The notes beneath the pieces were generated by a model that saw nothing but the letters and a program-made list of their open reading frames with translations, was not told the origin of the DNA and did no database searches. Below are positions 1 through 9,733 of a DNA stretch of 13,398 bases, in pieces. Location: assembly GCA_025355915.1 (NCBI GenBank), contig JANXYT010000166.1:1-13398 (forward strand), written 5' to 3'. The DNA comes from Holophagaceae bacterium (GTDB lineage Bacteria; Acidobacteriota; Holophagae; Holophagales; Holophagaceae). Each line of letters opens with the position of its first letter. Within the stretch, counting starts at the first letter, position 1. A program made the position numbers and the translations under genes.

Positions 1-1069
1 CCATGAAGCGCTGGTATTCGCCGTTCACGCGCAAGCGGGGAAGCCCTTCGTCATTGAGGTAAACCTTCCAGTTGCCATCCTCGCCCTTGAGCACCACCAC
101 GTCGAGCTTCACGACCCGCTCGCCCTCGGGGTCGAAAGCGCGGCCCGGCGAAGGGTTGAGGTGCTTGAGCTGCTCCATGGCCAGGCAGAGTTCCTCCTCC
201 GAACAGCCGAGGGCCTTGCGGAGCTTGGCACTCTCCCGCTGGGACAGCAGCACGGAGTGATCCTGGATGATGCGGACGGCCAGATCGTCTGGCTCCGCGC
301 CAGCGTGACGAAGCTGCAGCAGCAGGCTCTCCTGGACCGTGAAACAACCCACCCCGGAGGGATCGAACTCCTGAAGCACATCCAGCGCCGCATGCAGCGC
401 TTCCTCGGACACGCCGAAATCCGCTGCCAGCGCCGCAGGGGTGACTTCCAAAGAAGGCTGGTCGGGATCCATGCGAATGAAGCCCTTGGGGTCCATCCGG
501 TCGATGAGCCGTTCCACCACGGGTGCCCGGGGATCCTCATGCTCCAGCGTCTCGTAGAGCTGCCCCAGGAGGTGATCCTGCAGCGATTCGAAGGCGCTGA
601 GCCGATCCTCCCAGGAGAGACGGTCCTCCTCCGGCAGGTTGCTGGTGCGCGGCAGATCCTGATCCCAGCTGTTCTCGGCACCCAGTTCGGTCTCCTGAAC
701 CTGAGCCACACCCTCTTCCGTGAACTTCTCCAGATCACCTTCGGGATTCATCTCACCCGCGCCGTCCAGCAGGGGTCCCAAATCGACCGTGTCGGCGCCT
801 TCGGACAGGTCTGGACCATCCGCCATCTGCTCGGCGGAGCCCTCAGTCACATCCGAATCGCGACCCTCCTCGATGGCCTCAAGGGTTGGCACTTCATCCG
901 CATCCTCGGCCAGTTCCAGCAAGGGATTGTCTTCGAGTTCACGCTCGATGGTTTGCGACAGTTCCTGCAGGTTCATCTGCCACAGCTTGAGCTTCAGCTG
1001 CATGGCCGGCGTAAGGGCAAGCGTCTGGCTCTGGGCCAACCGCTGGGAGAGGAAGGGGCCGGCTGCCAT
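1..1069 (-). CDS. rpoN: RNA polymerase sigma-54 factor, 5' part (runs off left edge)
   Basis: Sigma-54 directs RNA polymerase to -24/-12 promoters and needs an AAA+ activator to open them. The frame is open for 356 codons from the ATG at 1069 and leaves the window at base 1. Residues 1-52 are the Gln/Leu-rich region I that contacts the activator (LKLWQMNLQELSQTIERELE, then DNPLLE). Residues 53-150 are an acidic, low-complexity region II. From about 155 to the edge is the core-binding domain, with FDPSGVG at 235-241 and LNPSPG at 304-309. The C-terminal helix-turn-helix and RpoN box lie outside the window. The start codon overlaps the lptB stop (TGATG), and an AGG lies about 8 nt upstream inside lptB, so translation is probably coupled. 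lptB followed by rpoN is a conserved order in many Gram-negatives. One oddity is VGCFTVQESLLLQL where most family members have something like VGARDLxECLLLQL. The identification is firm. Confidence 0.96.
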   Translation of the reverse strand, partial: MAAGPFLSQRLAQSQTLALTPAMQLKLKLWQMNLQELSQTIERELEDNPLLELAEDADEVPTLEAIEEGRDSDVTEGSAEQMADGPDLSEGADTVDLGPLLDGAGEMNPEGDLEKFTEEGVAQVQETELGAENSWDQDLPRTSNLPEEDRLSWEDRLSAFESLQDHLLGQLYETLEHEDPRAPVVERLIDRMDPKGFIRMDPDQPSLEVTPAALAADFGVSEEALHAALDVLQEFDPSGVGCFTVQESLLLQLRHAGAEPDDLAVRIIQDHSVLLSQRESAKLRKALGCSEEELCLAMEQLKHLNPSPGRAFDPEGERVVKLDVVVLKGEDGNWKVYLNDEGLPRLRVNGEYQRFM

Positions 1070-1806
1070 CAGTCGAGCCTAAACCGGTCGCCCAGGTAGA
1101 CCCGGCGGATATCCGGATCCTCTGCGATCTCACTGGGCAGGCCGTGTTTCATGATCATCCCGTCCGCCAAGATATAGGCCCGGTCGGAGATCTGCAAGGT
1201 CTCGCGAACATTGTGGTCGGTGATAAGGACCCCGATGCCTCGCGCCTTGAGGTCGGCAATGAGGCCCTGGATCTCCAGAACGGACTTGGGATCCACGCCG
1301 GCAAAAGGTTCGTCTAGCAGCATGATGCGTGGTTCGGTGACCAAGGCCCGGGCCAGTTCGGTGCGTCGGCGTTCGCCCCCCGAAAGGCTCATGCCCAAGG
1401 TGTCGCGCACCGTTTCTAAATGGAAATCAGCCAACAAACGCTCGCATCGCTCTTTCTGCTGCGCCTTGGGGACAGGCTGCAACTCTCCTAGGGCCATGAG
1501 GTTTTCCCAGACAGTAAGCCCGCGGAACACGCTGGATTCCTGGGCCAGGTAGCCGATACCCAGCCGCGCCCGCCGGTGCATGGGCAGGGAGGTCACATCC
1601 TGACCCAGCCAGCGGATGCTGCCCTGGTCCGGGGCTTCCACACCCACCACCATGTAGAAGGTGGTGGTCTTGCCCGCACCGTTGGGTCCCAGGAGGCCGA
1701 TGACCTCGCCTGTCCCCACGCAGAGGCTCACGTCCCGCACCACGGTCCGGTCGCCGTAGCGCTTCTGGAGGTTCACGGCCTCGAGGCAGGTGGTTGGCTC
1801 TGTCAT
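1069..1806 (-). CDS. lptB: LPS export ABC transporter ATP-binding protein LptB
   Basis: This is the cytoplasmic ATPase that powers extraction of lipopolysaccharide from the inner membrane with LptF/LptG and feeds the LptC-LptA-LptD bridge. The 245-residue protein is close to the usual LptB length (about 240). Walker A is GPNGAGKTT (40-48), the Q-loop Gln is 89, the signature is LSGGE (141-145), Walker B is IMLLDEP (161-167), and the switch His is 198 in ITDH. The stretches [17 protein letters not shown] and [14 protein letters not shown] are typical of LptB rather than amino-acid-importer ATPases. The frame is open further upstream to 1890, but the ATG at 1806 starts right before the conserved N-terminus and has AGGA just before it. 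It overlaps rpoN by one base at its 3' end. Upstream is a 77-bp gap and then the propeller gene. The LptC/LptA-like gene is one gene further upstream. Confidence 0.96.
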   Translation of the reverse strand: MTEPTTCLEAVNLQKRYGDRTVVRDVSLCVGTGEVIGLLGPNGAGKTTTFYMVVGVEAPDQGSIRWLGQDVTSLPMHRRARLGIGYLAQESSVFRGLTVWENLMALGELQPVPKAQQKERCERLLADFHLETVRDTLGMSLSGGERRRTELARALVTEPRIMLLDEPFAGVDPKSVLEIQGLIADLKARGIGVLITDHNVRETLQISDRAYILADGMIMKHGLPSEIAEDPDIRRVYLGDRFRLD

Positions 1807-1883
1807 GGTCCTATCAGAACATACTGCCCGCGGTGATCGCGCCGAGGCGCCGCGCGTCGTTCCACTGCGCGGTAAAATTCCCT

Positions 1884-4800
1884 CTACCACCTGGCGCGTC
1901 CAGGCGTGTAAGGGGCCTTGGCGGCATCGAGGGCGTCATCCAGCGCCTTGAGTCCGGCCAGAGCGGCGTCTAGCTTGCCTTTCACCACCGTCAGCCCCTC
2001 CTCAGCCCAGGCGAGGTTCTGCCGCTGGGTGGCGGTGGGCAGCTGGGTGGTGCCCCAAACGCTGCCGGTGACATCTCCGATCCGACCCAAAATTCCGGGT
2101 CTCGTGGGTTCCTGGCGAGAGGCCACGGTGGTATCGCCGCTGAGGAGGCTGCGCAGGTCCTTCAGCTCGTCATGTAGCGCCCTGGCCTGGGCCAGCAGGG
2201 CGGCATCCACAGCCGGGGTCTCCAGGAGGGCCTTCCGCAAATGGTCCAGCCGGTTCTGGGCTTCCGTCACCCGCTCGGAGGTACCCATGGCCCTGCGCTG
2301 GGCTTCACCCATGCGGGCACAGAAGGCGCTGAATTCCGTCCACTGGGCGGCCGTGAGCCGGTCGGCGTCCAGCGGTTTCACCTCGAAGGCGACCGGGCCC
2401 GCCACGGGCTTCATCACCCCGTCCACCTGGAAGGCCAGGCTGGCCTGGTAGCGGCCCGGCGCAGCCAGGGTTCCGTGGGCGCCGAAGTCCCATGGATCGC
2501 GCTCGTCCACCACCTTCAGGCGGATCGGGGCCGGGTTCTGGAAGCGGAGGTCCCAGTTCATCCGATGCAGGCCCTTTTCGGCCTTGTCCGTGATGCGTCG
2601 CACCACTGTTCCATCGGTGGCGCTGATGGTCAGCACCACGGCGGGTGGAATTTCGCGGTCCTCCGCACGCAGCGCCTCCCAGGACGGGATGGTGGGGTCC
2701 TGCCCGGCCTTGATGGCCTCCTTCTCCTTTTCCTGACGCTGCTTCTTGAGGGTCTGCGGCTCCACCTTCACGTGGTAGGTGAACACCGCGCCGAAGGGCG
2801 GGTTGGGTGACAGAAAGAGGGAATCCCCCTGAAAGGATTTCCCTGGCCCGCCGAAGGGCACGGCCTCCACGTAGGCGAGGGCGGGACGCAGCCCGAAGAG
2901 ATGGGCCTCGCGGTCCAGAACCTCGGCTCGGGCTTCGCGCAGCGGCGTGAGGTCGTCCAGGATGTAGAAGCCGCGCCCGAAGGTGGCCACCACCAGATCG
3001 CCCTCCCGGGCCTGGATGGCCAGATCCTTGACGGCGATGGTGGGCAGTTCGCTGAACTTCGACCAGGATTTCCCGGCATCGAGGCTGAAGAAGAGGCCGA
3101 ATTCCGTGCCGCAGTACAGAAGCCCTTCCCGCGCTGGATCCTCTCGCACGGTGTAGACGCTGCCGCGCTCAGGCAGACCGGCCGAGACGGACTCCCAGGT
3201 GCGCCCGCGATCCGGGGAGCGCAGCAGGTAGGGCCGGAAATCGCCCGTCTTGTGGTTGTCGAAGGCGACGTACACCGTGCCCGCCTGGTGGGGGCTGGCC
3301 GAGAGACAAGAAACATACGTCAGGTCGGGCACGCCTGGGAAGCGATCGAGCTTGCGCCACGCCTTGCCGCCATCCTCGCTGATCTGGATGAGGCCGTCGT
3401 CCGTGCCGACGTAGAGAAGGCCTTCAGCTTTGGGGCTTTCGTTGAAGGCGACGATGTTGCCGAAGAAGCTGGTCGAGGTATTGCGGGCGACGGCATCCAC
3501 GCTCCAGACCTTGTCCATGATCTTCAGACGGCTGCGATCGATCTTGCGGGTCAGGTCCGGACTCACCGCGGTCCAGCTATCGCCACGGTCGTCGCTGCGA
3601 AAGAGCTTTTGCGCGGCGAAGTAGAGCCGCTTGCCGTTGTGGGGGCTGAGCATGAGCGGCGCGTCCCAGTTCCACCGATAGGGTTCCTCTCCCGGCGCCG
3701 GTTGGGGCTGGAGCTCCATCCGCTCGCCGGTGCGGCGGTCGAAGCGGGCCAGGCCGCCGTACTGGCTTTCCGAATACACGGTGTTGGGATCGTCGGGATC
3801 CACCTGGCTGTAGAAACCGTCCCCGCCCTGGGTCACGAACCAGTCGTAGGGCGTGGAGCCGTGCAGGTTCCGGGTGCGACTGGGGCCGCCCAGGGAGAAG
3901 TTGTCCTGGGTGCCCCCGTACACCGTGTAGAAGGGGCGCGCATTGTCCACCGCCACCCGGTAGTACTGGATGATCGGCAGGTTGGCCTTGAATTCCCAGG
4001 TGGCACCGCGATCGCGGCTTTCGTAGACTCCGCCGTCGCAGCCAGAGATCAGGTGGTCCGTGTTCTCGGGATCGATCCATAGCGCGTGGTTGTCCACATG
4101 CTTGAACGTCTCGCCCACCCGGCGCCAGGTCTTGCCGCCGTCCTCCGTCACCTGCATCCAGGTGTCCAGGGAGTAGACGCGTTTCGGATCCTTGGGATCG
4201 CAGATGAGTTCCTGGTAGTACTGGGCGCTGACCGGCACCTGCTCGTTCCGGCGCTCCCAGGTCTGGCCGCCATCCGTGCTGCGGAAGAATCCGCCCGCCT
4301 TGTTGGCGGCCTCGATGGTGGCGTAGACCGTGTCCGGCTCGCCGGCGGGAAGGGCGAGGCCGATGCGGCCCATGTCCTCCTTGGGCAGGCCTTCCTTCAA
4401 GCGGGTCCAGGTCTGGCCTCCATCGATGCTCTTATGGAGCCCGCTTCCGGGCCCGCCGTTCACCATGCCCCACACGTGGCGGCGGCGTTGGTAGGTGGCC
4501 GCGTACATGACATCGGGGTTGCGGGGATCCAGCACCACATCGGTGACGCCGGTGTGGGCATCCACCGTGAGCACTGCCTTCCAGCTCTTGCCACCGTCGA
4601 CGGACTTGTAGAGGCCGCGGTCGCCGCCCTCCTTCCAGAGGGGGCCCTGGGAGGCCACGAACACCACCTGGCTGTTCCGGGGATCCACCAGGATCTTGGC
4701 GATATGCTCGCTGGCCTTCAGGCCCATGTTCTCCCAGTGCTTCCCGGCATCCAGGCTGCGGTAGACACCGTTGCCGTAGGCCACGGAGCGCTGGGAATTG

Positions 4801-5156
4801 TTCTCGCCAGTGCCCACCCAGACGGTCTTGGAATCGAGCGGATCAATGGTGACACAACCAATGGAGAAGGAGGCCTCCTTGTCGAAGAGGGGCGTCCAGG
4901 TGGTGCCGCCGTTCACGGTCTTCCACACGCCACCCGAAGCTGCCGCCACGTACCAGGTATCGGGTTTCCGTGGGTCGATGGCAATATCCCCCACCCGACC
5001 CGAGGTGACCGCCGGACCGAGGTTCCGGAAGGGCAACGCGGCCAGGGGGGAGTCCTTCGATACCGCCACCTCTTCCTTGCCCGCCGGCGCCCCAACGGCG
5101 AGGGGAACAGCCACCAGGATGAAGGCCAGGGGAGCAAGGGCACGGAATCGGGGCAT
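1884..5156 (-). CDS. Secreted Asp-box/BNR (VPS10-like) beta-propeller protein
   Basis: A 1090-residue exported protein of unknown substrate. Residues 1-23 form a signal peptide: MPRFR, a hydrophobic core [14 protein letters not shown], then VGA before the likely cleavage site. I count eleven Asp-box motifs of the S-x-D-x-G-x-x-W type, ending near residues 87, 141, 192, 250, 300, 344, 387, 528, 600, 654 and 698. Most are 44-58 residues apart, the spacing of blades in a 7- or 10-bladed VPS10/sortilin-like propeller. From about 790 to 930 is a beta-rich region with a charged linker ([13 protein letters not shown] at 804-816). From about 930 to 1080 it is helical and probably coiled. Such proteins are often labelled 'glycosyl hydrolase, BNR repeat', but I see no evidence for catalysis; a binding or scaffold role is as likely. 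The start at 5156 is chosen for its signal peptide and perfect AGGAGG. Its place between LPS-transport genes hints at an envelope role, by inference only. Confidence 0.87.
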   Translation of the reverse strand: MPRFRALAPLAFILVAVPLAVGAPAGKEEVAVSKDSPLAALPFRNLGPAVTSGRVGDIAIDPRKPDTWYVAAASGGVWKTVNGGTTWTPLFDKEASFSIGCVTIDPLDSKTVWVGTGENNSQRSVAYGNGVYRSLDAGKHWENMGLKASEHIAKILVDPRNSQVVFVASQGPLWKEGGDRGLYKSVDGGKSWKAVLTVDAHTGVTDVVLDPRNPDVMYAATYQRRRHVWGMVNGGPGSGLHKSIDGGQTWTRLKEGLPKEDMGRIGLALPAGEPDTVYATIEAANKAGGFFRSTDGGQTWERRNEQVPVSAQYYQELICDPKDPKRVYSLDTWMQVTEDGGKTWRRVGETFKHVDNHALWIDPENTDHLISGCDGGVYESRDRGATWEFKANLPIIQYYRVAVDNARPFYTVYGGTQDNFSLGGPSRTRNLHGSTPYDWFVTQGGDGFYSQVDPDDPNTVYSESQYGGLARFDRRTGERMELQPQPAPGEEPYRWNWDAPLMLSPHNGKRLYFAAQKLFRSDDRGDSWTAVSPDLTRKIDRSRLKIMDKVWSVDAVARNTSTSFFGNIVAFNESPKAEGLLYVGTDDGLIQISEDGGKAWRKLDRFPGVPDLTYVSCLSASPHQAGTVYVAFDNHKTGDFRPYLLRSPDRGRTWESVSAGLPERGSVYTVREDPAREGLLYCGTEFGLFFSLDAGKSWSKFSELPTIAVKDLAIQAREGDLVVATFGRGFYILDDLTPLREARAEVLDREAHLFGLRPALAYVEAVPFGGPGKSFQGDSLFLSPNPPFGAVFTYHVKVEPQTLKKQRQEKEKEAIKAGQDPTIPSWEALRAEDREIPPAVVLTISATDGTVVRRITDKAEKGLHRMNWDLRFQNPAPIRLKVVDERDPWDFGAHGTLAAPGRYQASLAFQVDGVMKPVAGPVAFEVKPLDADRLTAAQWTEFSAFCARMGEAQRRAMGTSERVTEAQNRLDHLRKALLETPAVDAALLAQARALHDELKDLRSLLSGDTTVASRQEPTRPGILGRIGDVTGSVWGTTQLPTATQRQNLAWAEEGLTVVKGKLDAALAGLKALDDALDAAKAPYTPGRARW

Positions 5157-5160
5157 GGTG

Positions 5161-5166
5161 CCTCCT
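5161..5166 (-). promoter_or_regulatory. Strong Shine-Dalgarno of the propeller gene
   Basis: A perfect AGGAGG lies 4 nt before the ATG at 5156. It decides the start against the longer open frame reaching 5261, whose extra residues lack signal-peptide character. It also suggests this gene is translated independently of the LptC/LptA-like gene, which ends about 50 nt upstream, unlike the coupled junctions elsewhere in the block. Confidence 0.75.
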
Positions 5167-5193
5167 ATAACGATGTTTCTCTCATCATGCCCG

Positions 5194-5209
5194 AAAAAGG
5201 CCGTGGCCT
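5194..5209 (-). terminator. Weak terminator-like hairpin after the LptC/LptA-like gene
   Basis: Read on the minus strand, the stop codon runs straight into AGGC-CACG-GCCT followed by TTTT. The stem is only 4 bp (5 if the loop shrinks to an impossible 2 nt). At best this is an attenuating or leaky terminator between the LptC/LptA-like gene and the propeller gene. Confidence 0.22.
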
Positions 5210-6951
5210 CACCAGCCGGGGCCGGCGCCTTTGCCCCGAACCCGGCCCTGCCACCGCACAATCTGGGGTACGGGTTCGAGTTCCAGCGCCTCTCCCTGCC
5301 CCTCGCCCAGGCGGCCCCGAAGGGTCACGGCGCCCTTGGCCTGGATGAGCTTCACCGCGCGATCCGGGCCCATCGTCACGATCAGCGAGTCCGCCGCCAG
5401 GCGCCAGCCCTGGCCCTGACATTCCACCCCTCCGCTGAGGGTGATTTTCTGGGCCTCACTCTGGCCCTGCTCCGCCCGCAGGAACAGGTCTCCATCGGCA
5501 GCAGCCAAAGTGCCGCTCAATCCCTCGGGAAAACTCACCACCTCGCCCTGGCGGACGATGCGCGTGCCGGTCAGCCGCTCCCGCAGGCGGCTCCAGGCCG
5601 CTGGGCGGCCCGTGAGCGTCCATAGGGCACTTTCCCAGACCAGTTTCGCGCCCCGCAGGTTGCCCCCGGAAAACAGGTTCACCTGCACGGGGCCGTCGAC
5701 CGTCCAGGAACGTGGATCGCCTTGGGCGGAGCCGCCACTGAAGGTGCCGTCCTCCCCGCGGCCCAGCACCGGACTCTGCAGCTTCCAGCGCCGCGTGGCC
5801 CGCTCCACCAGGATGCGCGGGGACGACAGGCTGCGTCGGCCCCAGGTGAGCAGGGCTTGGCCCTCCGCCACGGCGTAGCCCACGGGCAGGGCTTCGGGGA
5901 GATCCCGCCCCGGAGCCTCGCGCATGAGCACTCGGGGGGCCTTCAGGGTCAGGCGCTGACCATCCGCTGGCTGATCCCAGACCACGCTCCCTTCCAGACG
6001 CAGGCCAGCGGGCGTCCACCGGGCCCCCTCTGTGGAGAGGTGCTCCTCTCCCTCGGGCATCGCCCGCCGAGCCCTGAATTGTCTTAGTTCCACCTGCTGG
6101 AAGGTCGCCCCAGGCAAGGGCCTTGGCGCCGTACCGCCCTGGGCCTCTCCACGCCACCCATCAGAGCGCTGAAAGGACAAAGGACCTGGCCAGGTGACGG
6201 TGTCCGGCGACAGGTCGGCCACAGAGGCTTGGAGGGAACCCTCACTCAGGCGGGCTTTCACCCCCTCCAGGTGGCCCGTCTGAAAGCCTGGGGTGGCCCA
6301 TAGGCGTTCCGCATCCATGGCCTGGAGGGTGGCTGGCGCCGGACCCTCCGCCGGAGCCTGCCATCGCACCGGGCCGTGGTCCACGCGAAGCCGGCCATTT
6401 GTCTCCCGGCGCCAACCCGCAGGCAGATTCCAGACCCCCCGGGCTGATCCTTCCAGGGACTCCCAGCGCAGGGGGGCCAGGCCTTCCCATTCCCCCCCGG
6501 TCCAACGGATGGCCGGCCCTTCGTCTTCGATGCGCCCCTTGCCCAACAAAGTCGTGGTTCCAGGCTGCGCCACCCCCAGGTCCATGGGCCCTTGCAGGGT
6601 CCAAACCCCCGCCTGGCGACGGGCTTTGGGAGAGAGCAGGCGCCACTGTCCGGCCTGCTCGTCCAGGCGGCCTGTGACCTGCTCCAGGCGGAGGTCTTCC
6701 TCCGAACCTTCGATTGTCTTATAGGAGAGGACCATGTGGTTAGGGCCCAACTGCTCCGTAAGCGTGCCGACGCTGCCGCGGGTGCCTTCGCCGAACAGCG
6801 GGTCGCCCCCCACGGTCCGTCCGGGCATCCCAACGCTGCCGCTCATCAGGAAGCGCACGGTGAACCCGAGGGTGCCCGCGACCAGGATCCAGCCCAGCCA
6901 TAGCCAGAGTGGATGCCGCGCGGGGGGCACATCCTGAAGCAGCGAGGCCAT
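5209..6951 (-). CDS. Membrane-anchored LptC/LptA-like (OstA-family) LPS transport protein
   Basis: A 580-residue protein with a single N-terminal membrane anchor (about 14-36, HPLWLWLGWILVAGTLGF) and a long periplasmic part. The N-terminal anchor followed by beta-rich sequence resembles LptC. The C-terminus, about 480-580, has the repeating pattern of the OstA/LptA jellyroll: KITLSGGVECQGQGWRLAAD, SLIVTMGPDRAVKLIQAKGA, then VTLRGRLGEGQGEALELEPV. That pattern is typical of proteins that pass LPS across the periplasm. Its position upstream of lptB and rpoN matches the conserved lptC-lptA-lptB-rpoN order, with only one gene where two are usual. It is far longer than either family member alone (about 190 residues each), and the 170-480 region is low-complexity beta/Trp/Gly-rich sequence I cannot assign. 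The start at 6951 lies 2 nt after the recJ stop (TGAGGATG) and precedes the anchor. The Lpt assignment is good; which of LptC or LptA it replaces is uncertain. Confidence 0.78.
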   Translation of the reverse strand: MASLLQDVPPARHPLWLWLGWILVAGTLGFTVRFLMSGSVGMPGRTVGGDPLFGEGTRGSVGTLTEQLGPNHMVLSYKTIEGSEEDLRLEQVTGRLDEQAGQWRLLSPKARRQAGVWTLQGPMDLGVAQPGTTTLLGKGRIEDEGPAIRWTGGEWEGLAPLRWESLEGSARGVWNLPAGWRRETNGRLRVDHGPVRWQAPAEGPAPATLQAMDAERLWATPGFQTGHLEGVKARLSEGSLQASVADLSPDTVTWPGPLSFQRSDGWRGEAQGGTAPRPLPGATFQQVELRQFRARRAMPEGEEHLSTEGARWTPAGLRLEGSVVWDQPADGQRLTLKAPRVLMREAPGRDLPEALPVGYAVAEGQALLTWGRRSLSSPRILVERATRRWKLQSPVLGRGEDGTFSGGSAQGDPRSWTVDGPVQVNLFSGGNLRGAKLVWESALWTLTGRPAAWSRLRERLTGTRIVRQGEVVSFPEGLSGTLAAADGDLFLRAEQGQSEAQKITLSGGVECQGQGWRLAADSLIVTMGPDRAVKLIQAKGAVTLRGRLGEGQGEALELEPVPQIVRWQGRVRGKGAGPGW

Positions 6952-6953
6952 CC

Positions 6954-8621
6954 TCACAGAACCGCCTCGCCCAGGGCGGTATCCACGAGCCAGGATCGGC
7001 CCCAACGGGCACTTCCCTGGGGAACAGCAGCCACGCAGAGGCGATCCCCCGCGCGGGGTTGCGTGGGACGCTCGTGGTTGGCGAACCAGGTGAGGGGATC
7101 CGGAAGGCCCGCCAGGCGCAGCTTCCAGTGATCCGCCCCAAAGGACGCCGACGAGGAGAGCACGCCCTCCAGCCGAACCAAGGACGGCGCGAAGCCCTGG
7201 CCAAAGGGTTCCAGCCGGGGCAGGTCCGCGTCCTCCGGCAGGTCTCCCGGACCGCCATCGAGCAGAAGGGGCTGGATCACCCGACCCTCCGCCTGCGCCG
7301 CGGCGCCCCGCTGGAGGGCTTGACGGACGAAAGAGAGGCGTGGAGCCTCGAAGCTCAGACCCGCCGCCACGCGATGGCCGCCACCCCCCAGGATGAAAGG
7401 CTGGGCCAGGACCAGGAGGTCGCCCAGATCGTAGCCTTCCGGCGCCCGCAGGCTGCAGTGGGCCACGCCATCGATGACGGTGCAGACGCCCGAGGGGCGG
7501 CCACTGGCCCGCATGCGATGGCCCGCCACGATGCCGATGACGCCCTTGTGGGCGGTGGGATCCATCACCAGATCGAAGGCCCCGTCCTCGGGCGGCGGCA
7601 GGCGTTCCGCCAGGTCTTTCTGGATGGCGCGGCGCTCCTGATTGAGAGACTCCACCCGCGCCATGAGCACGTCGGCTTCAGCCCCATCCCGCGTGAGCAG
7701 CAGGCGGACCGCGTCCTCGGCACCGCCCATGCGGCCCACGGCGTTGAGCCGCGGCGCCAGGCCAAAGGCGATGTCCTGGGCGCCCAGGTTCCCTTCCTTC
7801 TTCGCGGCCCGCATCAGGGCCGCCAGTCCGGGGCCGTTCTTCCCGCCCAGGGAATCCAGCCCGCGCCGCACCAGCAGGGCGTTCTCATCCACCAGCGGCA
7901 TCACGTCAGCCACAGTGCCGATGGCCACCAATTTGAGCAGACCGTCCAGGAAGATCGAGTCGGCACCCGATGGTTGGGGCACCGCACCGATCAGGGCCTG
8001 GGCCAGCTTGAAGGCCACGCCCACCCCCGCCAGGAAGCGGTTGGGGTAGTCCTCCAGGTGGGGATGCACCACGGCGCAGGCAGCTGGCAGTTGCGTACCC
8101 AGGGCGTGGTGATCCGTGATCACCCAGTCGATACCCAGCTCGGTGCTGGCCTTCACCTCGTCCACGCTGCGCACGCCGCAGTCCACCGAGATGAGCAGGC
8201 CCGGCTCGCGGGTGGCTTTCAGCTCCTGGATGCAGTCCAGGTGCAAGCCATAGCCATCGGAGAACCGGTTGGGGATGAAGTAAGAAGCCTTCGCACCGAG
8301 TTTCTCGAGGGTCCGGATCAGCAGCGCCGTGGCGGTGACGCCGTCCACGTCGTAGTCGCCGTAGACCACGATGCGCTCGCCAGCTTCGATGGCGCTTCGG
8401 ATGCGCACCACGGCCGCATTCACACCCGGCAACAGGTGGGGGTCCGTGCTGCGGGCCCAGGACGGATCCAGCCGCCAGGCCAGCGCCTCGGGCCGGTCGA
8501 TGCCGCGCAGCCAGGCCAGCCGCGCCACTCGGGGATCCAGATCCCAGGCTTCGGCCAGGGCCTTCCAAGGCGCCAGTCCCGCCGGGATGCTCCGGCGGAT
8601 GCGCCAGCGCATGTCGCCCAT
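6954..8621 (-). CDS. recJ: Single-stranded-DNA-specific 5'-3' exonuclease RecJ
   Basis: RecJ degrades single-stranded DNA 5' to 3' in recombination, mismatch repair and replication-fork processing. The product is 555 residues, near the usual 560-580. DHH-family motifs are intact: I, VVYGDYDVDG (85-94); II, ISVDCG (144-149); III, ITDHHALG (168-175); IV, GTVADVMPL (235-243). Next come APRLNAVGRMG (289-299) and the DHHA1 glycine motif GGGGHRVAAG (412-421), then a C-terminal OB-fold region. The metal-binding Asp and His residues are all present, so it should be active. The ATG lies 1 nt after the accA stop (TGAAATG), and the next gene starts 2 nt after its own stop. An alternative start three codons in (8612) cannot be excluded. 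Linkage of recJ with lipid and LPS genes probably reflects shared transcription rather than shared function. Confidence 0.97.
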   Translation of the reverse strand: MGDMRWRIRRSIPAGLAPWKALAEAWDLDPRVARLAWLRGIDRPEALAWRLDPSWARSTDPHLLPGVNAAVVRIRSAIEAGERIVVYGDYDVDGVTATALLIRTLEKLGAKASYFIPNRFSDGYGLHLDCIQELKATREPGLLISVDCGVRSVDEVKASTELGIDWVITDHHALGTQLPAACAVVHPHLEDYPNRFLAGVGVAFKLAQALIGAVPQPSGADSIFLDGLLKLVAIGTVADVMPLVDENALLVRRGLDSLGGKNGPGLAALMRAAKKEGNLGAQDIAFGLAPRLNAVGRMGGAEDAVRLLLTRDGAEADVLMARVESLNQERRAIQKDLAERLPPPEDGAFDLVMDPTAHKGVIGIVAGHRMRASGRPSGVCTVIDGVAHCSLRAPEGYDLGDLLVLAQPFILGGGGHRVAAGLSFEAPRLSFVRQALQRGAAAQAEGRVIQPLLLDGGPGDLPEDADLPRLEPFGQGFAPSLVRLEGVLSSSASFGADHWKLRLAGLPDPLTWFANHERPTQPRAGDRLCVAAVPQGSARWGRSWLVDTALGEAVL

Positions 8622-8622
8622 T

Positions 8623-9582
<960 letters not shown>

Positions 9583-9612
9583 GGAACCTCGAGCCGGTAA
9601 GAGCAACGATTC

Positions 9613-9641
9613 AGTGTAGAGGCCCATGGGAAGATTGAACA
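9613..9641 (-). promoter_or_regulatory. Candidate promoter for the accA-led block
   Basis: On the minus strand a TGTTCA (-35-like, 3 of 6 matches to TTGACA) is followed after 17 nt by TACACT (-10-like, 4 of 6 matches to TATAAT). The -10 lies about 30 nt before the accA ATG. The matches are weak and chosen by eye; position between divergent genes is the main support. Confidence 0.2.
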
Positions 9642-9695
9642 GGGCGGGCTGACCCTGGGTAGTCACCAGCGTCTCGCCCAATCACATTCCAGTCA

Positions 9696-9709
9696 CCTTG
9701 GGCCTAAGG
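9696..9709. promoter_or_regulatory. Imperfect 14-bp palindrome in the divergent accA/coaE intergenic region
   Basis: CCTTGGGCCTAAGG is self-complementary in 12 of its 14 bases (one mismatched pair). It lies about 25 nt upstream of the coaE start, where an operator for a dimeric regulator could sit. It may also be chance in GC-rich DNA. Confidence 0.18.
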
Positions 9710-9733
9710 CACAATTCCCCAGCGAGGTCCCCT

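Noticed and set aside
1807..1883. GC-rich inverted repeat (CGCGC...GCGCG) between the propeller gene and lptB as a terminator
   Set aside because: No T-tract follows on either strand and the pairing is generic for GC-rich DNA.
1884..5156. Calling the propeller protein a sialidase or glycosyl hydrolase
   Set aside because: Asp-boxes are structural. I could not identify the arginine triad or other catalytic residues of sialidases, so an enzymatic name is not supported.
4086..5348. A 420-codon open frame opposite the propeller gene, and similar long frames at 161-1099, 2901-4082 and 8371-9570
   Set aside because: All lie antisense to clear genes, show no domain, and have the composition expected from reading codon-biased GC-rich genes backwards.
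9710..9715. CACAAT as a -10 element for coaE
   Set aside because: No acceptable -35 is found 16-18 nt upstream (TTCCAG matches poorly), and it would place the transcript start almost on the Shine-Dalgarno.
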